Made by a program: the position numbers and the translations under genes
Notes under the pieces: generated by a model
The model's database searches: none
Told to the model about the DNA's origin: nothing
The model's input: the letters and a program-made list of their open reading frames with translations, nothing else
In this document: positions 30,213-41,867 of the stretch, in pieces
How the letters are laid out: every line of letters begins with the position of its first letter
Position numbering within the stretch: the stretch's first letter is position 1
Origin: Melanopsichium pennsylvanicum
Lineage: Eukaryota; Basidiomycota; Ustilaginomycetes; Ustilaginales
Assembly (NCBI GenBank): GCA_900208305.1
Contig: OAPG01000004.1
Coordinates: forward strand, 992,001 to 1,056,000
Length of the DNA stretch: 64,000 bases
Direction of reading: 5' to 3'

Positions 30213-30684
30213 ATGTTGATGCTCAAGAATGCAACGACCTCGCTCTCGATGAGATCGGTTATCATCAGAACCTCACGTCGTACCCTCACCACCACCCCGC
30301 TCAGAGCATCTGGAGGTTTCAACCGACCCGGACCACCTCCTCTTCCACCACAGGAGCAGAAGGAATTTGAGAAATTGGTCAAACAGAAGCAAAGTGAGTC
30401 ACTCGAATCATCCCTATCCATCCTAGTCAGTTGTGTATGTTTGGTGATACGACGCTGACGTTTTGACAATGTTTCTCTACATTTGATTGTCATGCTTAGA
30501 TTCATCGCCATTCTTATCTTCTGATCCAGAAAAGGGCGATATGCATCCAGATGCACGTCGTAAGCCAAGACCGGAATTCCAAGGCGAAGAGAACCCAAAC
30601 ACGGGCGAAGTTGGTGGACCCAAGAACGATCCATTGAAGTACGAAAAGGAGTGGACTTACGGTGGTCGCGCAACAGATTTCTAG
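30213..30684 (+). CDS. SDH8: Succinate dehydrogenase assembly factor 4
   Basis: Two exons, 30213-30393 and 30500-30684 (intron GTGAGT...TTAG, 106 bases), 121 residues. The N-terminus MLMLKNATTSLSMRSVIIRT is a clear mitochondrial presequence. The C-terminus carries the SDHAF4 signature: NPNTGEVGGPKNDPLKYEKE, then WTYGGRATDF at the very end, matching the family pattern NPxTGExGGPk...W.y.GR.TDF. In yeast and animals Sdh8/SDHAF4 binds the flavinylated SdhA subunit in the matrix and protects it until it joins SdhB. The intron joins A|AT (Asn) and keeps the reading frame. Family assignment is very secure because of the conserved C-terminal tail. Confidence 0.95.
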
Positions 30685-31057
30685 TTCCCTTTCCGCCCTA
30701 CACTCATTCGTCTTGCATTCCCGCTTTGCAACCCTGTACACTAGCCCCTTTCCCAAAAATTTATCTTGCCAATGCCAGGCACAATCCAAACAACAGCAAT
30801 TGATCGGTTGATAATCGTCGAAGACATGCTCTATCGGCAACATGATTCGTCCACATGATTGCACCTCGCTCGACTGATGGCCTGCAAGGGCTATGTTGGA
30901 GCCAAACACACAAATTGAACTCAAGACTGAACCACACTAAGTAAAGCGACAAAAGCGGTCAGATTGGGATGTGTAAAAGTACATGATGCATTGTTCTTCC
31001 GAGTCGAGTGAAATGCTTTTTTGGAGTGTATTTTGCCTCTTGATATGGGTTCACGTG
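30685..31057. other. Convergent intergenic region
   Basis: 3' ends of SDH8 and the AT-hook gene; no further feature seen. Confidence 0.5.
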
Positions 31058-32869
31058 TCAAGGATTCTCGTCCTGTTGCGTGGTGGCGGTCGCAACGGCG
31101 CCAAAGGAAGAAGCCATGTCGAGGAACGCAGCCACGTCGAAGCTGTCTGTGTTGGCGTCTGTGCCCAGTTGGACGTCTGGTTGGTCAGAAGTGAGGATGG
31201 ATGCGAAGGGCGTTGCGGAATCGGCTTGCGAGCGGTTGTTCAAGGCTGAGGGTGGCTCAAGCGAGGTGAAGTCAAGTGTCTGGCTGAACCCGGCGAGTTC
31301 ACCGGTAGAGATGCCAAGGACTTTGGCGAGCTCTTCATCGCTGAAGCCAATGGCGCGGTCAGCCGTTGCAACAGTGTTATGGTTCAATGGTGATGTCGCC
31401 GTGTCAGATACAGTTGTGGCCTCCGAGGGGCTAGCGTCGACCGTGAATGTATCGAAGCCTTCCAGTTGTCCGAGGGTGCCGACGGATGCGGCCGGCGGAG
31501 CCACGTTGTCTTCTTCATCGCTCGAATCGGCCTCTTCAAGCCGCCTTCTTTCCTCCTCTTCAGCCGCAATGTCGCGTTCGAGCTGCATGAACGTCTGTGC
31601 CAACCGCCGTTCCTCGCGCTCCGAATCCCTCAGACTCTTCTCCCTTGCCTTGCGGTCCTTCTTTGCCTGACGGGTGACTTCCCTCGCCTTACGTGTGGCT
31701 TCGCGTTCTCGCTGAAGGAGAGCTGTATGCTTGGCGATGCGGTCTCGCAGGACAACAATACGTTGGTCGACAGTCTTTTGCGCATTCTCAAAGAAGCTGG
31801 CGTCGACGCGCATCTGGAGCATTTCGTCTTGAATCGCTCGACGACCTTCTGCGACGTCTGCCATCTTCTTCTTGATCTCATCGCGGATATCGTCGCTTGA
31901 ACCGGCGATTTTGTTGGGTGAAGCCACAGAACCATGTGCTGATGCACCTATACCGACGCCAGCGTTGTTTTGCGATTGGGAGGTGGTAGGCTGTGATGCG
32001 ATGGCAGCGGCTGGAAAGTTTGCTGGTGCAAGATGATCGGCAGATGAATCTGGCTGCTGAACAATCGACGACTGGTCAACGTGAACGTCTGTCAGACCAT
32101 TGAGCTCGGCAGTGGCTTCATCGCGCACAATGTTGTCGGTGCTGGCTTGCTTCTGGAGAGCGACGAAGAGGTCAGCGAAGAGGCGCAGATTATTCTGGAT
32201 GAAAGTCTGAGCATTCTCTGATGAAGAGCCCTGCGGAATGAGGCGGCCAAGATCGGGAACAGAGAGAAGCGATCCAGCTGTATAGGCAGCAGATCGAGCT
32301 GCTGATGCAGCTGCTGAGTTGAATTTTTTCTTGGCAACAGAAGCGGTTGAATCCGCACTGAGCTTGCGTTTGGTTTTGAGTGCTGGGTTGGGATCGGCAA
32401 GTGGATGCTTGCGTGGTCTGCCTCTTCTTCGTGCATATGATTGAGGAGTGGCACCTGGAGTGGAAGCAGGTGTGGATGCTGCCGAAGCTGGATTGGATGT
32501 TGAGGTGGATGCTGTCATTCGTGCTTCTGATGGGATTGCCTGCGGAGCTGTTGTCGCTGCTGTCGTTGACACTGTCACTATCGCCTGCGAGCCGGGGTTG
32601 GCTCTCACAGGTGATGGTACTAGTGTCGGTGCGGACGTGGTTGTAGCTGTGTCGATGTAGTGGATCTTACGCACTTCTTCCGACGGCATCTTTGCGTTGG
32701 GCCACGACTCACGCGGGCTGTTGGGAGCAGCTGCAGTCATGTCGGTAGGAGTCGCATGAGCCGAATCATCGTCGGATTCACCCGACATGTAGCGTGAAGG
32801 CTGCAGGTCAGGAGTGTCGCCACTAAGGTTCAGACTGCCAAGTCGAGTCGAAGTCACCTGTGACCCCAT
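31058..32869 (-). CDS. AT-hook and coiled-coil protein of unknown function, 603 aa
   Basis: Frame starting at the first in-frame ATG (32869; MGSQVTSTRLGSLNLS); the open frame extends ten codons upstream without an ATG, so a further 5' exon cannot be excluded. Residues about 144-153 hold an AT-hook, RRRGRPRKHP, which binds the minor groove of AT-rich DNA, followed by a basic KTKRKLS stretch. About 370-450 is a strongly charged coiled coil (REREATRKAREVTRQAKKDR), then an acidic DSSDEEDN. The C-terminus is Thr/Ala/Ser-rich with possible acidic activation character. Residues 80-140 are low-complexity Thr/Ala/Pro. A chromatin-associated or transcriptional role is likely; no other domain is recognised. 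Confidence 0.82.
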   Translation of the reverse strand: MGSQVTSTRLGSLNLSGDTPDLQPSRYMSGESDDDSAHATPTDMTAAAPNSPRESWPNAKMPSEEVRKIHYIDTATTTSAPTLVPSPVRANPGSQAIVTVSTTAATTAPQAIPSEARMTASTSTSNPASAASTPASTPGATPQSYARRRGRPRKHPLADPNPALKTKRKLSADSTASVAKKKFNSAAASAARSAAYTAGSLLSVPDLGRLIPQGSSSENAQTFIQNNLRLFADLFVALQKQASTDNIVRDEATAELNGLTDVHVDQSSIVQQPDSSADHLAPANFPAAAIASQPTTSQSQNNAGVGIGASAHGSVASPNKIAGSSDDIRDEIKKKMADVAEGRRAIQDEMLQMRVDASFFENAQKTVDQRIVVLRDRIAKHTALLQREREATRKAREVTRQAKKDRKAREKSLRDSEREERRLAQTFMQLERDIAAEEEERRRLEEADSSDEEDNVAPPAASVGTLGQLEGFDTFTVDASPSEATTVSDTATSPLNHNTVATADRAIGFSDEELAKVLGISTGELAGFSQTLDFTSLEPPSALNNRSQADSATPFASILTSDQPDVQLGTDANTDSFDVAAFLDMASSFGAVATATTQQDENP

Positions 32870-33573
32870 TCGATACACAGCTGATGCTCGACGAGTCAAG
32901 TCACGCGATATAGCAAAGAGCTAAGAGGGGAACAGCAGGCTCGGTCAAAAATAAAGCTGGAAAAGGGTCCTTTGAGCATTTCGGGATTTTTTCTTTTTTT
33001 TCTTTCTTTCTTTTTCCTTTGCAGCTTGCGACCACGCTCAAGTTGCATCACGTGAGCCGCCCAGCCAGGCCTCCACACACGAAATTTGTGATGTTAGGAA
33101 GAGGGGTGTGATTTTTGAGAAGGTGAGTGATAGCAGAACGCGGAACGCGTCTCGAAGGGCGTGAGGTTTGGGTGGCAAGCCCGCGATTAACACTTTTTTG
33201 TCGCATTGCAATCTTGGGCAGACTACCTGCTTCTTATGTAAATTACTGTACACTCACCAGCTTGTAGGTTTTCCCCACCACCTCATTTCATTCCAACTTT
33301 GATCGGATCATCCTAGCCAGAGTCTACGGCAAAGGTTCGTTTTGCTTTCCCATCACCTTCTTGCTGCTTTGCGAATACCACAATTCTAAGACGTCGCAGT
33401 CACAAGGAAGCCGAGCCTCGCTTCTTTCCCTTCGCGCTGCACAGTACCGTCACATCTGGACACTGTATTAGAGCCATTCGACCCACGTTCGCGCCATACT
33501 TCCTCCTATCTTACCACCAAAGACTCTACCTTCTGTCATGACTCAGCTATTCTATCATAATTGAGCATCGCAA
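32870..33573. promoter_or_regulatory. Divergent intergenic region, AT-hook gene / RecQ helicase
   Basis: About 700 bases with the promoters of both genes. Contains a T-rich run near 32990-33018 and one TACTGTA at 33244. No coding segment. Confidence 0.5.
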
Positions 33574-36500
33574 ATGTCGCGAGCCTCGCACACCACCACC
33601 TTGCCAAGGCGACGCGAACAGGCTCAGGATGGTCGGTCGGAGACCATCCTTCTGGACGACGAAAATGATGATGTCGGCTTGGCTAATATCAAATCTGGTC
33701 AATCTGAGCCTCGCTATTCTCCAAAAAGATCCGCCGTAGAAAACGGCGAGTCGCTATCCGCCTCCAAGAGGTATAAGACGAGCGATGCATACAACGCTTC
33801 CGACAGCTCTCAGCTCACTGCACAAGATCGGCAACCCAACTCGAGCGGCTCAGTCTCTCGCGCCAATCATTCCTCTCAGTTCACTCAGCCCGCAGCATTC
33901 ACGCACAACCCCAAGTTCGACCTACATTCTGATCGAGAACTCCAATCCTTGCTCGACCTCACGCGCGGCTTTCTCGCAAATCGCAAGGAACAGATGTCGC
34001 ACATCTCACCAGACGACGAGGATGCCGATGCCTGGCGCCGATGGGATGATCTCATCAAGAGCATCAGCGACTTTCGTCAGCAGATCATCGAGATAAAGGA
34101 CGCTCTCGATGCCCGCGGAGTCTCTGACGCTGCAACTCCATCTCTCCAAACACCCTCGGCAGCCGAGTCACATGTTGCACCACCTTCCGTTCGATCTTCT
34201 CCCGCAAGACACATTGCTGCTAATGCCGCATCGAGCTCTACGACACGCACTGTGTGCAGCTCGTTTCAAGCCGTCGGCGAAAATAAAAAGTCGGAAACGC
34301 CATCGCATCTCTTGGACCCTGAGGACGAGTTGCCAGTCAGCGACGAACAAGAACGGCCGCCAGTGGTGAACCCAGAGCTTGACACTGGCCCTTCCCACGA
34401 TCAAGTGCTAAATCTAGTGGACGAAGATGACGAAGACGAGGACGACGATGCTGAAGATATGCCGGTCGAGACCAAATTCAAGTTGCGAGGCCCTTCCATG
34501 CAAAAGCCGCTTTCTAAGGATGAGCTGCGCAGCATGCCTACGTACCCATGGACCAAGGACGTCATCTACCATATGCGGGCGCATTTCAAACTAAAGCACT
34601 TCCGCGCCAACCAGCTCGAAGCCATCAACGGGACCCTTGCCGGCAGAGATGTCTTTGTTCTGATGCCAACCGGTGGCGGCAAGTCACTCTGCTACCAATT
34701 ACCTGCCTGCGTCGATGTCGACAGAGGCATCCGAACCGTCACCGTCGTCATCTCGCCTCTCCTTTCTCTCATACAAGATCAGGTACGCCACCTCATCTCC
34801 CTCGGGATTCCCGCTGTGAAACTCACCGGCGACATGGCTTCTGCAGACAGAGCCGCCGCAGTCACCTTGGTCAGGGATCCGAACAGTGGACTGCGTCTGC
34901 TCTACCTCACTCCCGAGTTCATCCGCCAATCTCCCCAGGCTCAGAAACTTCTCGACGAGCTGTGCACCCGCAGGCGCATCGCCCGCTTCGTAGTCGACGA
35001 AGCTCATTGTGTAAGTCAGTGGGGTCATGACTTTCGTCCCCACTACACTGAGCTCGGTGAGCTGCGCAAAAGCTACCCAGGCGTTCCCATTATGGCGCTC
35101 ACCGCTACAGCCAACGCTCGTGTTATAAAGGATGTCAAAGAGTGTCTGCGCATGCGGAATGCTCTTCAGCTCTCGCAGAGCTTCAACCGTCCCAACCTCG
35201 AGTACCAAATCCGCAAGAAGCCCCCGCGGGCCAAGCTCATGGAATCCATCACGAGCCTCATCCTCACGTCGCACAAGGACCAGTGCGGTATTGTCTACTG
35301 TTTGAGCCGCGAGTCGTGTGAGACGGTCGCTGACGAGCTGATCAAGGCTGGCATTTCGGCACATCATTACCACGCCGGACTTGGCGGGTCCGATCGCAAC
35401 ATGGTGCAGCAAAAGTGGCAATCCAACGAATTCCGCATCATTGTTGCTACCATCGCCTTTGGTATGGGCATCGACAAACCTGATGTCCGCTTCGTCATCC
35501 ACCACTCGCTGCCCAAGTCCCTTGAAGGTTACTACCAAGAGACTGGAAGGGCCGGTCGAGACGGCAAGAGCTCGGTCTGCATCCTCTACTACAATTGGAG
35601 CGATGTCAACAAGATCAAAAACATGATGGAGAGAGAAAGGGACAGGGGCGAAAAGAGCCAGGAAGCACACGAGCGTGGGGTCGAGTCGCTGGAACAGATG
35701 AAGCGATTCTGCGAAAATGAAATCGAGTGCCGCCGAGTGCAGGTTCTGCACTACTTTGGCGAAAATTTCCACGCCGACATGTGCCGCAGCACGTGTGACA
35801 ATTGCTGTCGCAAGGCTGGTTCGATCCAAGTCGAGGATGTCTCGGAACAGGCCATCAAGGCGGTCAAGCTCGTCAAGGCGATCACCAACCCGAAAAGCTG
35901 CATTACACTGGCTCACTGCGCCGATGTTTTCTATGGCAGTCGCATCAAAAAGATCCGCGATTTGGGTCACGACAAGACCGAAATGCACGGCGCTGGTGCC
36001 CTCATGGGCAAGTCCGACATTCACCGTCTTTTCGAAAACCTCTGCTCCGAAGGCGCCTTCCGCCTTCGCAATGTCTTGAACCGGGCAGGGTTCAACACGA
36101 CTTACATTCATATCGGCCCTAACGCCAACCAGGTCCTAAACGGCACCAAAAGAATAACCATGCAGTTCGCCACCCCGTCCTCTGATCCGATGGCAGCCTC
36201 GCCATCGAAAACCGGTCGTGCCCGCAAGCAGCCAGGAAAAGCAAGGGACGAAGACTTTGCCGAATTTGACGACGATGCACACGACATTTCGCACGTCAGC
36301 TTGAGCCCGCAAGAGTCATGCAGCAATCGTCATGATGTTGGGGCACAGCCGCTTGTTGACGAGGAGGAATGGGCAGGCATAGAGATGCTCGACGACAACT
36401 TTGACCTCGACAACGACTCGGATGACGATAAGCCACCTAAGGCTATCGCTCGGACACGCAACTCTGGTGGCACACGCGGGCCCACAAGCATCGATGTCGT

Positions 36501-37284
36501 CGACGGTGGCAACAGTCACGACGAAGCCGAAGAGGATGAAGATGGGTTTGAGATTGACGATGCACGCTCCATCGACAATGTCCAGCTGTGCTATCGCGAA
36601 CTCAAACAGCTCGACGCCAAGCTCGCTCGACAGGAAAGTCGAAGTCGGGGATGGTTGATCCCAGATGATGTCCTGCAAGAGATGTGCTGTTTCTTCCCGA
36701 CCACGTTGAAGGCTCTCCGTCGATTTGTGGGCGACGAGCCGTGGCTCGACAAGTACTACCTACGCTACATAGCTGTACTGCAGAAATACAATCCGGACAA
36801 TCGGTCCGACTTTGGTTCGACCCAAGCTCCGATGCTTCAACAGACGCAAAAACCGACACCGCCGCGTCTGAATGGATCGCGCCCCGCTCCGACTGCGTCG
36901 ACCACACATCCAGCTGTGGCTTCGAGTATCGCTTGTTCGATGGCGGCACCTCGTGCTACTATCCGCCCAGCGGCAACACGCAAGAGCGCGGTTGTGGCTG
37001 CAGCCGATCTGGGTCAATTCGCTTACGAAGAAGGTGCTCCTTCACCACGCAGTCGTACGTCGCAGGCACCCAGCATGGGAAGCCGGGCTTCGGTCTCTTC
37101 GTCCCGGCCTCCACGCACCTCGCCCAAGACGACGGTGTCAAAGTCGACATCGTCAGCCACTGCTTCCGGTTCGGGCAAGAGACTTACGCTTGAGCGGCCG
37201 CATCTTGGCGCTCCCGCGGTAGGGATCAGGGCGATGCCTCTGTTCCCTTCGCAGCGGGCGGCAAACCGGCCTCGTCAAAGTTGA
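33574..37284 (+). CDS. SGS1: BLM/Sgs1-type RecQ DNA helicase
   Basis: Intronless, 1236 residues. Residues 1-320 are disordered with an acidic run ([14 protein letters not shown] near 290). The helicase core follows: motif 0 [11 protein letters not shown], Walker [16 protein letters not shown] (about 362), DEAH box [15 protein letters not shown] (about 473), motif III TATAN, and motif [11 protein letters not shown] (about 658). The RecQ zinc-binding element uses Cys in FCENEIECR and [10 protein letters not shown] (about 711-746), then an RQC winged-helix, a second acidic linker and an HRDC domain ([15 protein letters not shown]...RRFVGDEPW, about 1005-1075). This order is that of BLM/Sgs1/Rqh1, 3'-5' helicases that dissolve double Holliday junctions with Top3-Rmi1. 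All core catalytic residues are intact. Confidence 0.96.
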   Translation: MSRASHTTTLPRRREQAQDGRSETILLDDENDDVGLANIKSGQSEPRYSPKRSAVENGESLSASKRYKTSDAYNASDSSQLTAQDRQPNSSGSVSRANHSSQFTQPAAFTHNPKFDLHSDRELQSLLDLTRGFLANRKEQMSHISPDDEDADAWRRWDDLIKSISDFRQQIIEIKDALDARGVSDAATPSLQTPSAAESHVAPPSVRSSPARHIAANAASSSTTRTVCSSFQAVGENKKSETPSHLLDPEDELPVSDEQERPPVVNPELDTGPSHDQVLNLVDEDDEDEDDDAEDMPVETKFKLRGPSMQKPLSKDELRSMPTYPWTKDVIYHMRAHFKLKHFRANQLEAINGTLAGRDVFVLMPTGGGKSLCYQLPACVDVDRGIRTVTVVISPLLSLIQDQVRHLISLGIPAVKLTGDMASADRAAAVTLVRDPNSGLRLLYLTPEFIRQSPQAQKLLDELCTRRRIARFVVDEAHCVSQWGHDFRPHYTELGELRKSYPGVPIMALTATANARVIKDVKECLRMRNALQLSQSFNRPNLEYQIRKKPPRAKLMESITSLILTSHKDQCGIVYCLSRESCETVADELIKAGISAHHYHAGLGGSDRNMVQQKWQSNEFRIIVATIAFGMGIDKPDVRFVIHHSLPKSLEGYYQETGRAGRDGKSSVCILYYNWSDVNKIKNMMERERDRGEKSQEAHERGVESLEQMKRFCENEIECRRVQVLHYFGENFHADMCRSTCDNCCRKAGSIQVEDVSEQAIKAVKLVKAITNPKSCITLAHCADVFYGSRIKKIRDLGHDKTEMHGAGALMGKSDIHRLFENLCSEGAFRLRNVLNRAGFNTTYIHIGPNANQVLNGTKRITMQFATPSSDPMAASPSKTGRARKQPGKARDEDFAEFDDDAHDISHVSLSPQESCSNRHDVGAQPLVDEEEWAGIEMLDDNFDLDNDSDDDKPPKAIARTRNSGGTRGPTSIDVVDGGNSHDEAEEDEDGFEIDDARSIDNVQLCYRELKQLDAKLARQESRSRGWLIPDDVLQEMCCFFPTTLKALRRFVGDEPWLDKYYLRYIAVLQKYNPDNRSDFGSTQAPMLQQTQKPTPPRLNGSRPAPTASTTHPAVASSIACSMAAPRATIRPAATRKSAVVAAADLGQFAYEEGAPSPRSRTSQAPSMGSRASVSSSRPPRTSPKTTVSKSTSSATASGSGKRLTLERPHLGAPAVGIRAMPLFPSQRAANRPRQS

Positions 37285-37702
37285 GTCTCCTCCTCGCAAC
37301 TTTTTTTTTTGTCGCATCTCTCGATGGTGGATTGGTTTCATGTCATCTTTCTTCATTACATTATTTTGTTTAACTTGTATTTTGCAATCTGCTCTTGATA
37401 TATTTCCCTGTATAACATCTTCGAGCCACACGCATTTCACACTTTTTTTTTTTGTTTTTTTTTTTTGTTTTTCGTTGGGGACTCATGATGTTGAGTGAGG
37501 CATTCAGTACTGTGTAATGATTGCCAACGGATTGTGCTGTGGATGAGGATGTGATTTTAAAGTTACGAAAGGTGAAGATGGGGGGGATGTGTTGAGTTTT
37601 TGATGATTAGAAACTTTGTAGTCAGGAAGAACGGAGAGAGGGGGGTGGGGGGGTGTGTTAGATTTGGATTTTTGGGGGATTGGGTGAAGATTAATTGATT
37701 AT
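37285..37702. other. Convergent intergenic region
   Basis: 3' ends of the RecQ helicase gene and the secreted protein gene. T-runs at 37302-37311 and 37443-37466 and a G-rich segment near 37640-37656. No gene. Confidence 0.5.
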
Positions 37703-38641
37703 TTAGTTATTGTTGATATAATCGTAAGCTTTTTGCATGAAACCAGCGGGATCGAAGATTCTTTCGAACATTGGGCTGATGGGACAGTTTCCTTTGTGAA
37801 CACCACAGGGACAACCGTATTCGGTATCGGTGAGCGTTCCTACTGCTTTGCACGTTCTATACATGTATAAACAAGAAGAAGAAGAAGAAGAAGAAGAAGG
37901 AGAAGAAGAAATGAGAAATTGATTGTGTGTGTGTGTGTGTGTCAGTGTTTTTTTTTCCGGTTTACATTTATTTTATATAGTATTAAAAGGAATAAGATAA
38001 CATTGTTGCCGTCGTGATTCACACAAGAGGCTAGCCTTTCCCCCCCCCCCCCCCCTCTCCTCCTGTCTCCCACATCCATTCGTGAAAGGCGTTTCGATAT
38101 CGAGTCGTTGTTTGCATCATTAGGAAAAAAAAAGACAAGAGAAAGAGAGAGATAGAGATAGAGGATAATGTTGTAGAGTATCTCGAAAAACAAGGTGATG
38201 ACGATGTTCCAAAAGGCAATAAACGCACGTAAATTGTGCTTCTATTGCTTCCTTGAATATAACCCGTTCCTTTTGATTCAACCTTTGATAGGTCCAAGTT
38301 TGAAAGAAATATCCTCTATTTGTCTAGCGCAATGGTCTGTGTTTCAAGTTGAGTTTGAAAAAGCGAAGGGGAAAAGGGTGGTTAAAAATGGTTACTTACC
38401 CCCAAAAAGCGTTCCTTGTCTTTCTATGACTACTGCAAGTTTCAGGGCTCTGGTTTTGCGGAATTGCACATGTTATTTCACCATTTGCCCAAGCTGGACC
38501 TACACCATCCGCATTCTGTTGACAATTTTTACTCCAATTACATTCGTCCCCAACCCTTTGCGTCTTTGCCTCAACCTGAACCACTACCATACTACTAATC
38601 GTAATTGTAGAGATGAGCATGAACAAAATCTGCAACCGCAT
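37703..38641 (-). CDS. Candidate small secreted cysteine-rich protein (two exons)
   Basis: Exon 1 is 38400-38641 and exon 2 is 37703-37856; the 543-base intron reads GTAAGT...TATAG and joins GG|A (Gly) in phase. The product is 131 residues. MRLQILFMLISTITISSM followed by VVVQVEA is a textbook signal peptide with likely cleavage after VEA. The mature part of about 106 residues holds eight cysteines: in DEC, KNC, ITC, ETC, GTC, GCPC (two) and GNC, then a Cys-free tail FERIFDPAGFMQKAYDY. No membrane anchor follows and no enzyme motif is recognised. Upstream in-frame ATGs at 38677 and 38689 could give a longer n-region; TATACTTTAAA lies at 38718-38728 on this strand. Eight paired cysteines and small size fit an apoplastic effector or secreted signalling protein, but function is unknown. 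Confidence 0.72.
37873..37912. repeat. (AAG)n microsatellite in the intron
   Basis: About ten AAG/GAA units with one interruption, inside the intron of the secreted protein gene. Confidence 0.9.
37924..37942. repeat. (GT)n microsatellite in the intron
   Basis: About nine GT units directly after the AAG repeat, also intronic. Confidence 0.9.
38040..38055. repeat. Poly-C tract in the intron
   Basis: Sixteen consecutive C on the + strand, third simple repeat in the same intron. Confidence 0.9.
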
Positions 38642-39559
38642 TCCAAACGAGTAGGTTGAAGTCCTCTTAATCCTCATATTGTTGACCATGTTGTTTATGA
38701 TGGTGTCAGAGTTGTGTTTAAAGTATACCGCGGAGGAGAGAGCGGAAAAATGGATGGTGTTGACAATGATGATGGAAAGGTTTGAAAGAGCGAAGCACAC
38801 AGAGAGGGATAGAATCGACAGATTGCACTCAAGAAGAGGAGGACGAGAAAACGACCAGGGAAACATCGACAACAAATGAAGTCACCCCTGCACCAAGTAT
38901 ACGGCAACTCAGAGACTGGTTCGACTTCATAAACACCACCATATCACCCACGATCAAAGCCCACCGCCTACCATTTCACCCACCATCACTTTTACCACCG
39001 ACTTCAGCAAACCGCATCACGCGTGTTTGTGTGGGTAAACTCTGAAGAAAAAGAAGGACCATATGATTGAAATAAGAAATGCCAAGGAGAAGAAAACACT
39101 GATCATAGAGTGAAGAAGGCGTGAATGGGATCGTAGAAATAGGGAAAAGGGGATGTGGTTGGTGGAGGTAGCGGTGCTGTTAGGCGAACTCGATGCACGG
39201 TGAGGGGTTCAGGCTCGAATGAGGTGGGTGAGGCGCAACGTCGCCATGTCATCGTCGGCTCCCGTGAGTGGGTCGAGTTGGATCGATACACGTTCTCTAT
39301 GTAGATGCGCCGCGACTCGGCACAAAATAATTCAGGTGGCTGACTGCGTTTCCGTCGATGGTGCGGCCTAAGCCTGACCTAATTGTCATCGTCGCGTCAT
39401 CCCAAAGATGATCTCTGAAGGGACATGTCTATGCATCACTTGATGGCTGGCGGAGATCCACTCTGCGAGAGCAATCCGAGGCAATTTTTTTTTCATGGCG
39501 ATGGTCAGCAGGGTGTTACGAAAATGAAAAAGAATCATGTCCAAGTGGCCGTGAAATGC
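38642..39559. other. Intergenic, secreted-protein promoter and B56 3' region
   Basis: Holds the promoter of the secreted protein gene (TATACTTTAAA on the minus strand at 38718-38728) and the 3' region of the PP2A B56 gene. No coding frame is supported. Confidence 0.5.
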
Positions 39560-41830
39560 TTACCCATCAAGGCTCTTGTGACCTGCAAGTTCGGCCAAAA
39601 CGGTAGGGTCCATGGGTATTACGCTCTTGCGTCTCACATGAGGCGACTCTTTGTTGCCAACTTGTTGTCGAGCCGTTTCTGGGAAACCTTTCTGGTAGAC
39701 AAGAAAAAGGAGAATGGCGAGTCAGGCTTCCCTTGCACTCTTGCTACCGCTGTTACATTGCTGCTGGCCAAACATAGCAAGAGAAAATCAACGTACCATG
39801 TCGTCGACGCTGTCTTCACCCGCAACTTCAGCAGCACCTTGCGCTGTCTCTTGTGCGACACGATCTGCCTCTGCATCGTCGAAATCTGTTGTCGAGACTT
39901 CGCCATTGACGCATTGACCCATAGCTTCGAACAGACTTTCAGCGCCCGCAGTCAAGTCGGCCGCGGAATCGAAAGCGTCAAGGTCATACGGGTTAACGCT
40001 TCCTGCAGGAGCGGCGGTCTCCTCTGTGAGCGAGGCGGGCATCTCGACACCGATGGTTTTGCTGTTCTTAATGGCGGTATCGCGCAGCCTCTTCCACGCC
40101 TCCTCCCTATCAGCAAGCTTCTGTTTCTCCATCTGACGCTGCTGCTTGTACTCGTTTGTGCACATCTCGAACAGCGCAGGGTTGATCTCCATAAAGAGCT
40201 TGAGTGCGTTGTAAACAAGGCCGTGGATGGTGCGGTTCCAATGCGATTTCGAATTTTGGTAAAGCGCCGAGAAGACGATGGGCAAGATGACCTGAACATT
40301 ATCGCCAATGAGATTGACAATGTATTCGTTGTTCCAAAAGTAGAGCGCACGCTCGGCGACCTGGAAGTGCTGACTGTTGATGCATCGCTGCAGCTGCTGG
40401 AAAAGAGGCACTTCGATCTTGACAAACTCGGATGGCTCGATGACGTCCAAGATCTCCTCGACCTCGTTGAGAAACATGACCTCTTTTGGCGAATTGACCT
40501 TGGGCCAGTACCGCAGCAAGCCGAGCAGCACCTCCTCTGTCAAGGAACTGTCCTTTTCGAGGAATTGGACGACACAGTAGGCGAGCTGTGGGTGGTAGAG
40601 GGCGAGGCTCTTGACTTTGTGGAGAGGAATGAGGACGCGTGTCAAGAAGGTCTTGTGCTCTTCTTTCAATGGCAGCGCAAAGCCGTTGATGATGGAACCG
40701 AGGATCTCGAGCAGCTCTGCGATACCGTTGTGGCGCTCGGTCTCGTAGATGAACTGGAAGAAGACATTGTTGATGGATCGTCGAATGAAAGCGCGAAGAT
40801 TCAAGAACTTGCCATAGATGCGGTGCAGCGTTGTCTTGAGGAAATCGCGCTCTCGAGGGTCTTCGCTGTCGAAAAGCTCAAGAAGCTGCAGAACAAAGTG
40901 GTGGTCGACAAACTTTTTGGCAATGTTGGTGTTGAAGTCGGGGCTCTCGACAAAGCGGAGGAAGAACTCGTAGACAATCTGAAGGTGCGGCCATGCAAGT
41001 TCAAGGACGGGCTCATCCTCTTCTGGGTCGAATGCATCGCCGACCGGGTTGACCTGCGGTGGAATGGAGCGGAACAAGTTGGCGGAAAACATGGCAACGA
41101 CTTCTGGATAGATTTCATCGGTGATGACCTTGCGGTTGGTGGTGATGTAGTCCAGCATCTCGTGCAAAGTAGCGGCTTTGATCTGCTTGCCCTCGAGTTC
41201 TTGGCTCGCGTCGTTGAAGTCAAAGACTAGGGAGCACTGGCGCAGCTTCCTCACGAACAGCTCAGAACGGTCAGCCGGAACAACCTCTGTTGGCGGTGGA
41301 AAAGTGAGGAAAAAGGAAGGTCAGTTGCTGGGTCAAGGGCGGCGAAGGGATTCGGTCGGAATGATACGCACCATTGAAATGAGGAAGCTTCTCGAGTTCC
41401 ACTTTTTCTGTGACATGGAAGCGCGAACTCCTTTGTTTGCGTGGTGGCGTCTTGGAGGTGATGGGGATGGTATCCTTGGGGCCCGAAGTGGAAGGGCCGT
41501 TGCGCAAACGATTGAGGGAGCCTGCCTTGGGAGGGGTTGCAAGCTCGGAAGCGGCAATGCCGGCGCTGCTCAACGAGGCCATGGCGGCACCTGGAGGTGG
41601 AGGGGAACCTGGAGAGCCTGTGTGATGGAAAGGGGTGATGGAAGAAGAGGGCTGGGACGCTGTTGCGACCGAATGAGGGATGGGGTCTGCGGGCATCTCT
41701 GGAGAGACGACAACGACAGGAGGAGCAGGTGGCGTCTTGTCAGCCAGATGGTTCACACCAGCGGGAGAAAATCTTCTTTCAGGCGTACCTTGACCAGTGG
41801 GATAAGCAGGATTGATGTTGATGTTGTTGA

Positions 41831-41867
<37 letters not shown>

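Noticed and set aside
34699..36111. 470-codon open frame on the - strand
   Set aside because: Antisense to the RecQ helicase core; composition is that of a mirrored codon pattern.
38396..38875. 159-codon single-exon reading of the secreted protein region
   Set aside because: Its first part (before MRLQ) is unlikely protein with many hydrophobic residues and its end runs into a splice donor; the two-exon model is better.
39425..41230. 601-codon open frame on the + strand
   Set aside because: It lies antisense to the B56 gene, whose conserved protein is unmistakable; it has no family features and is a by-product of codon bias.
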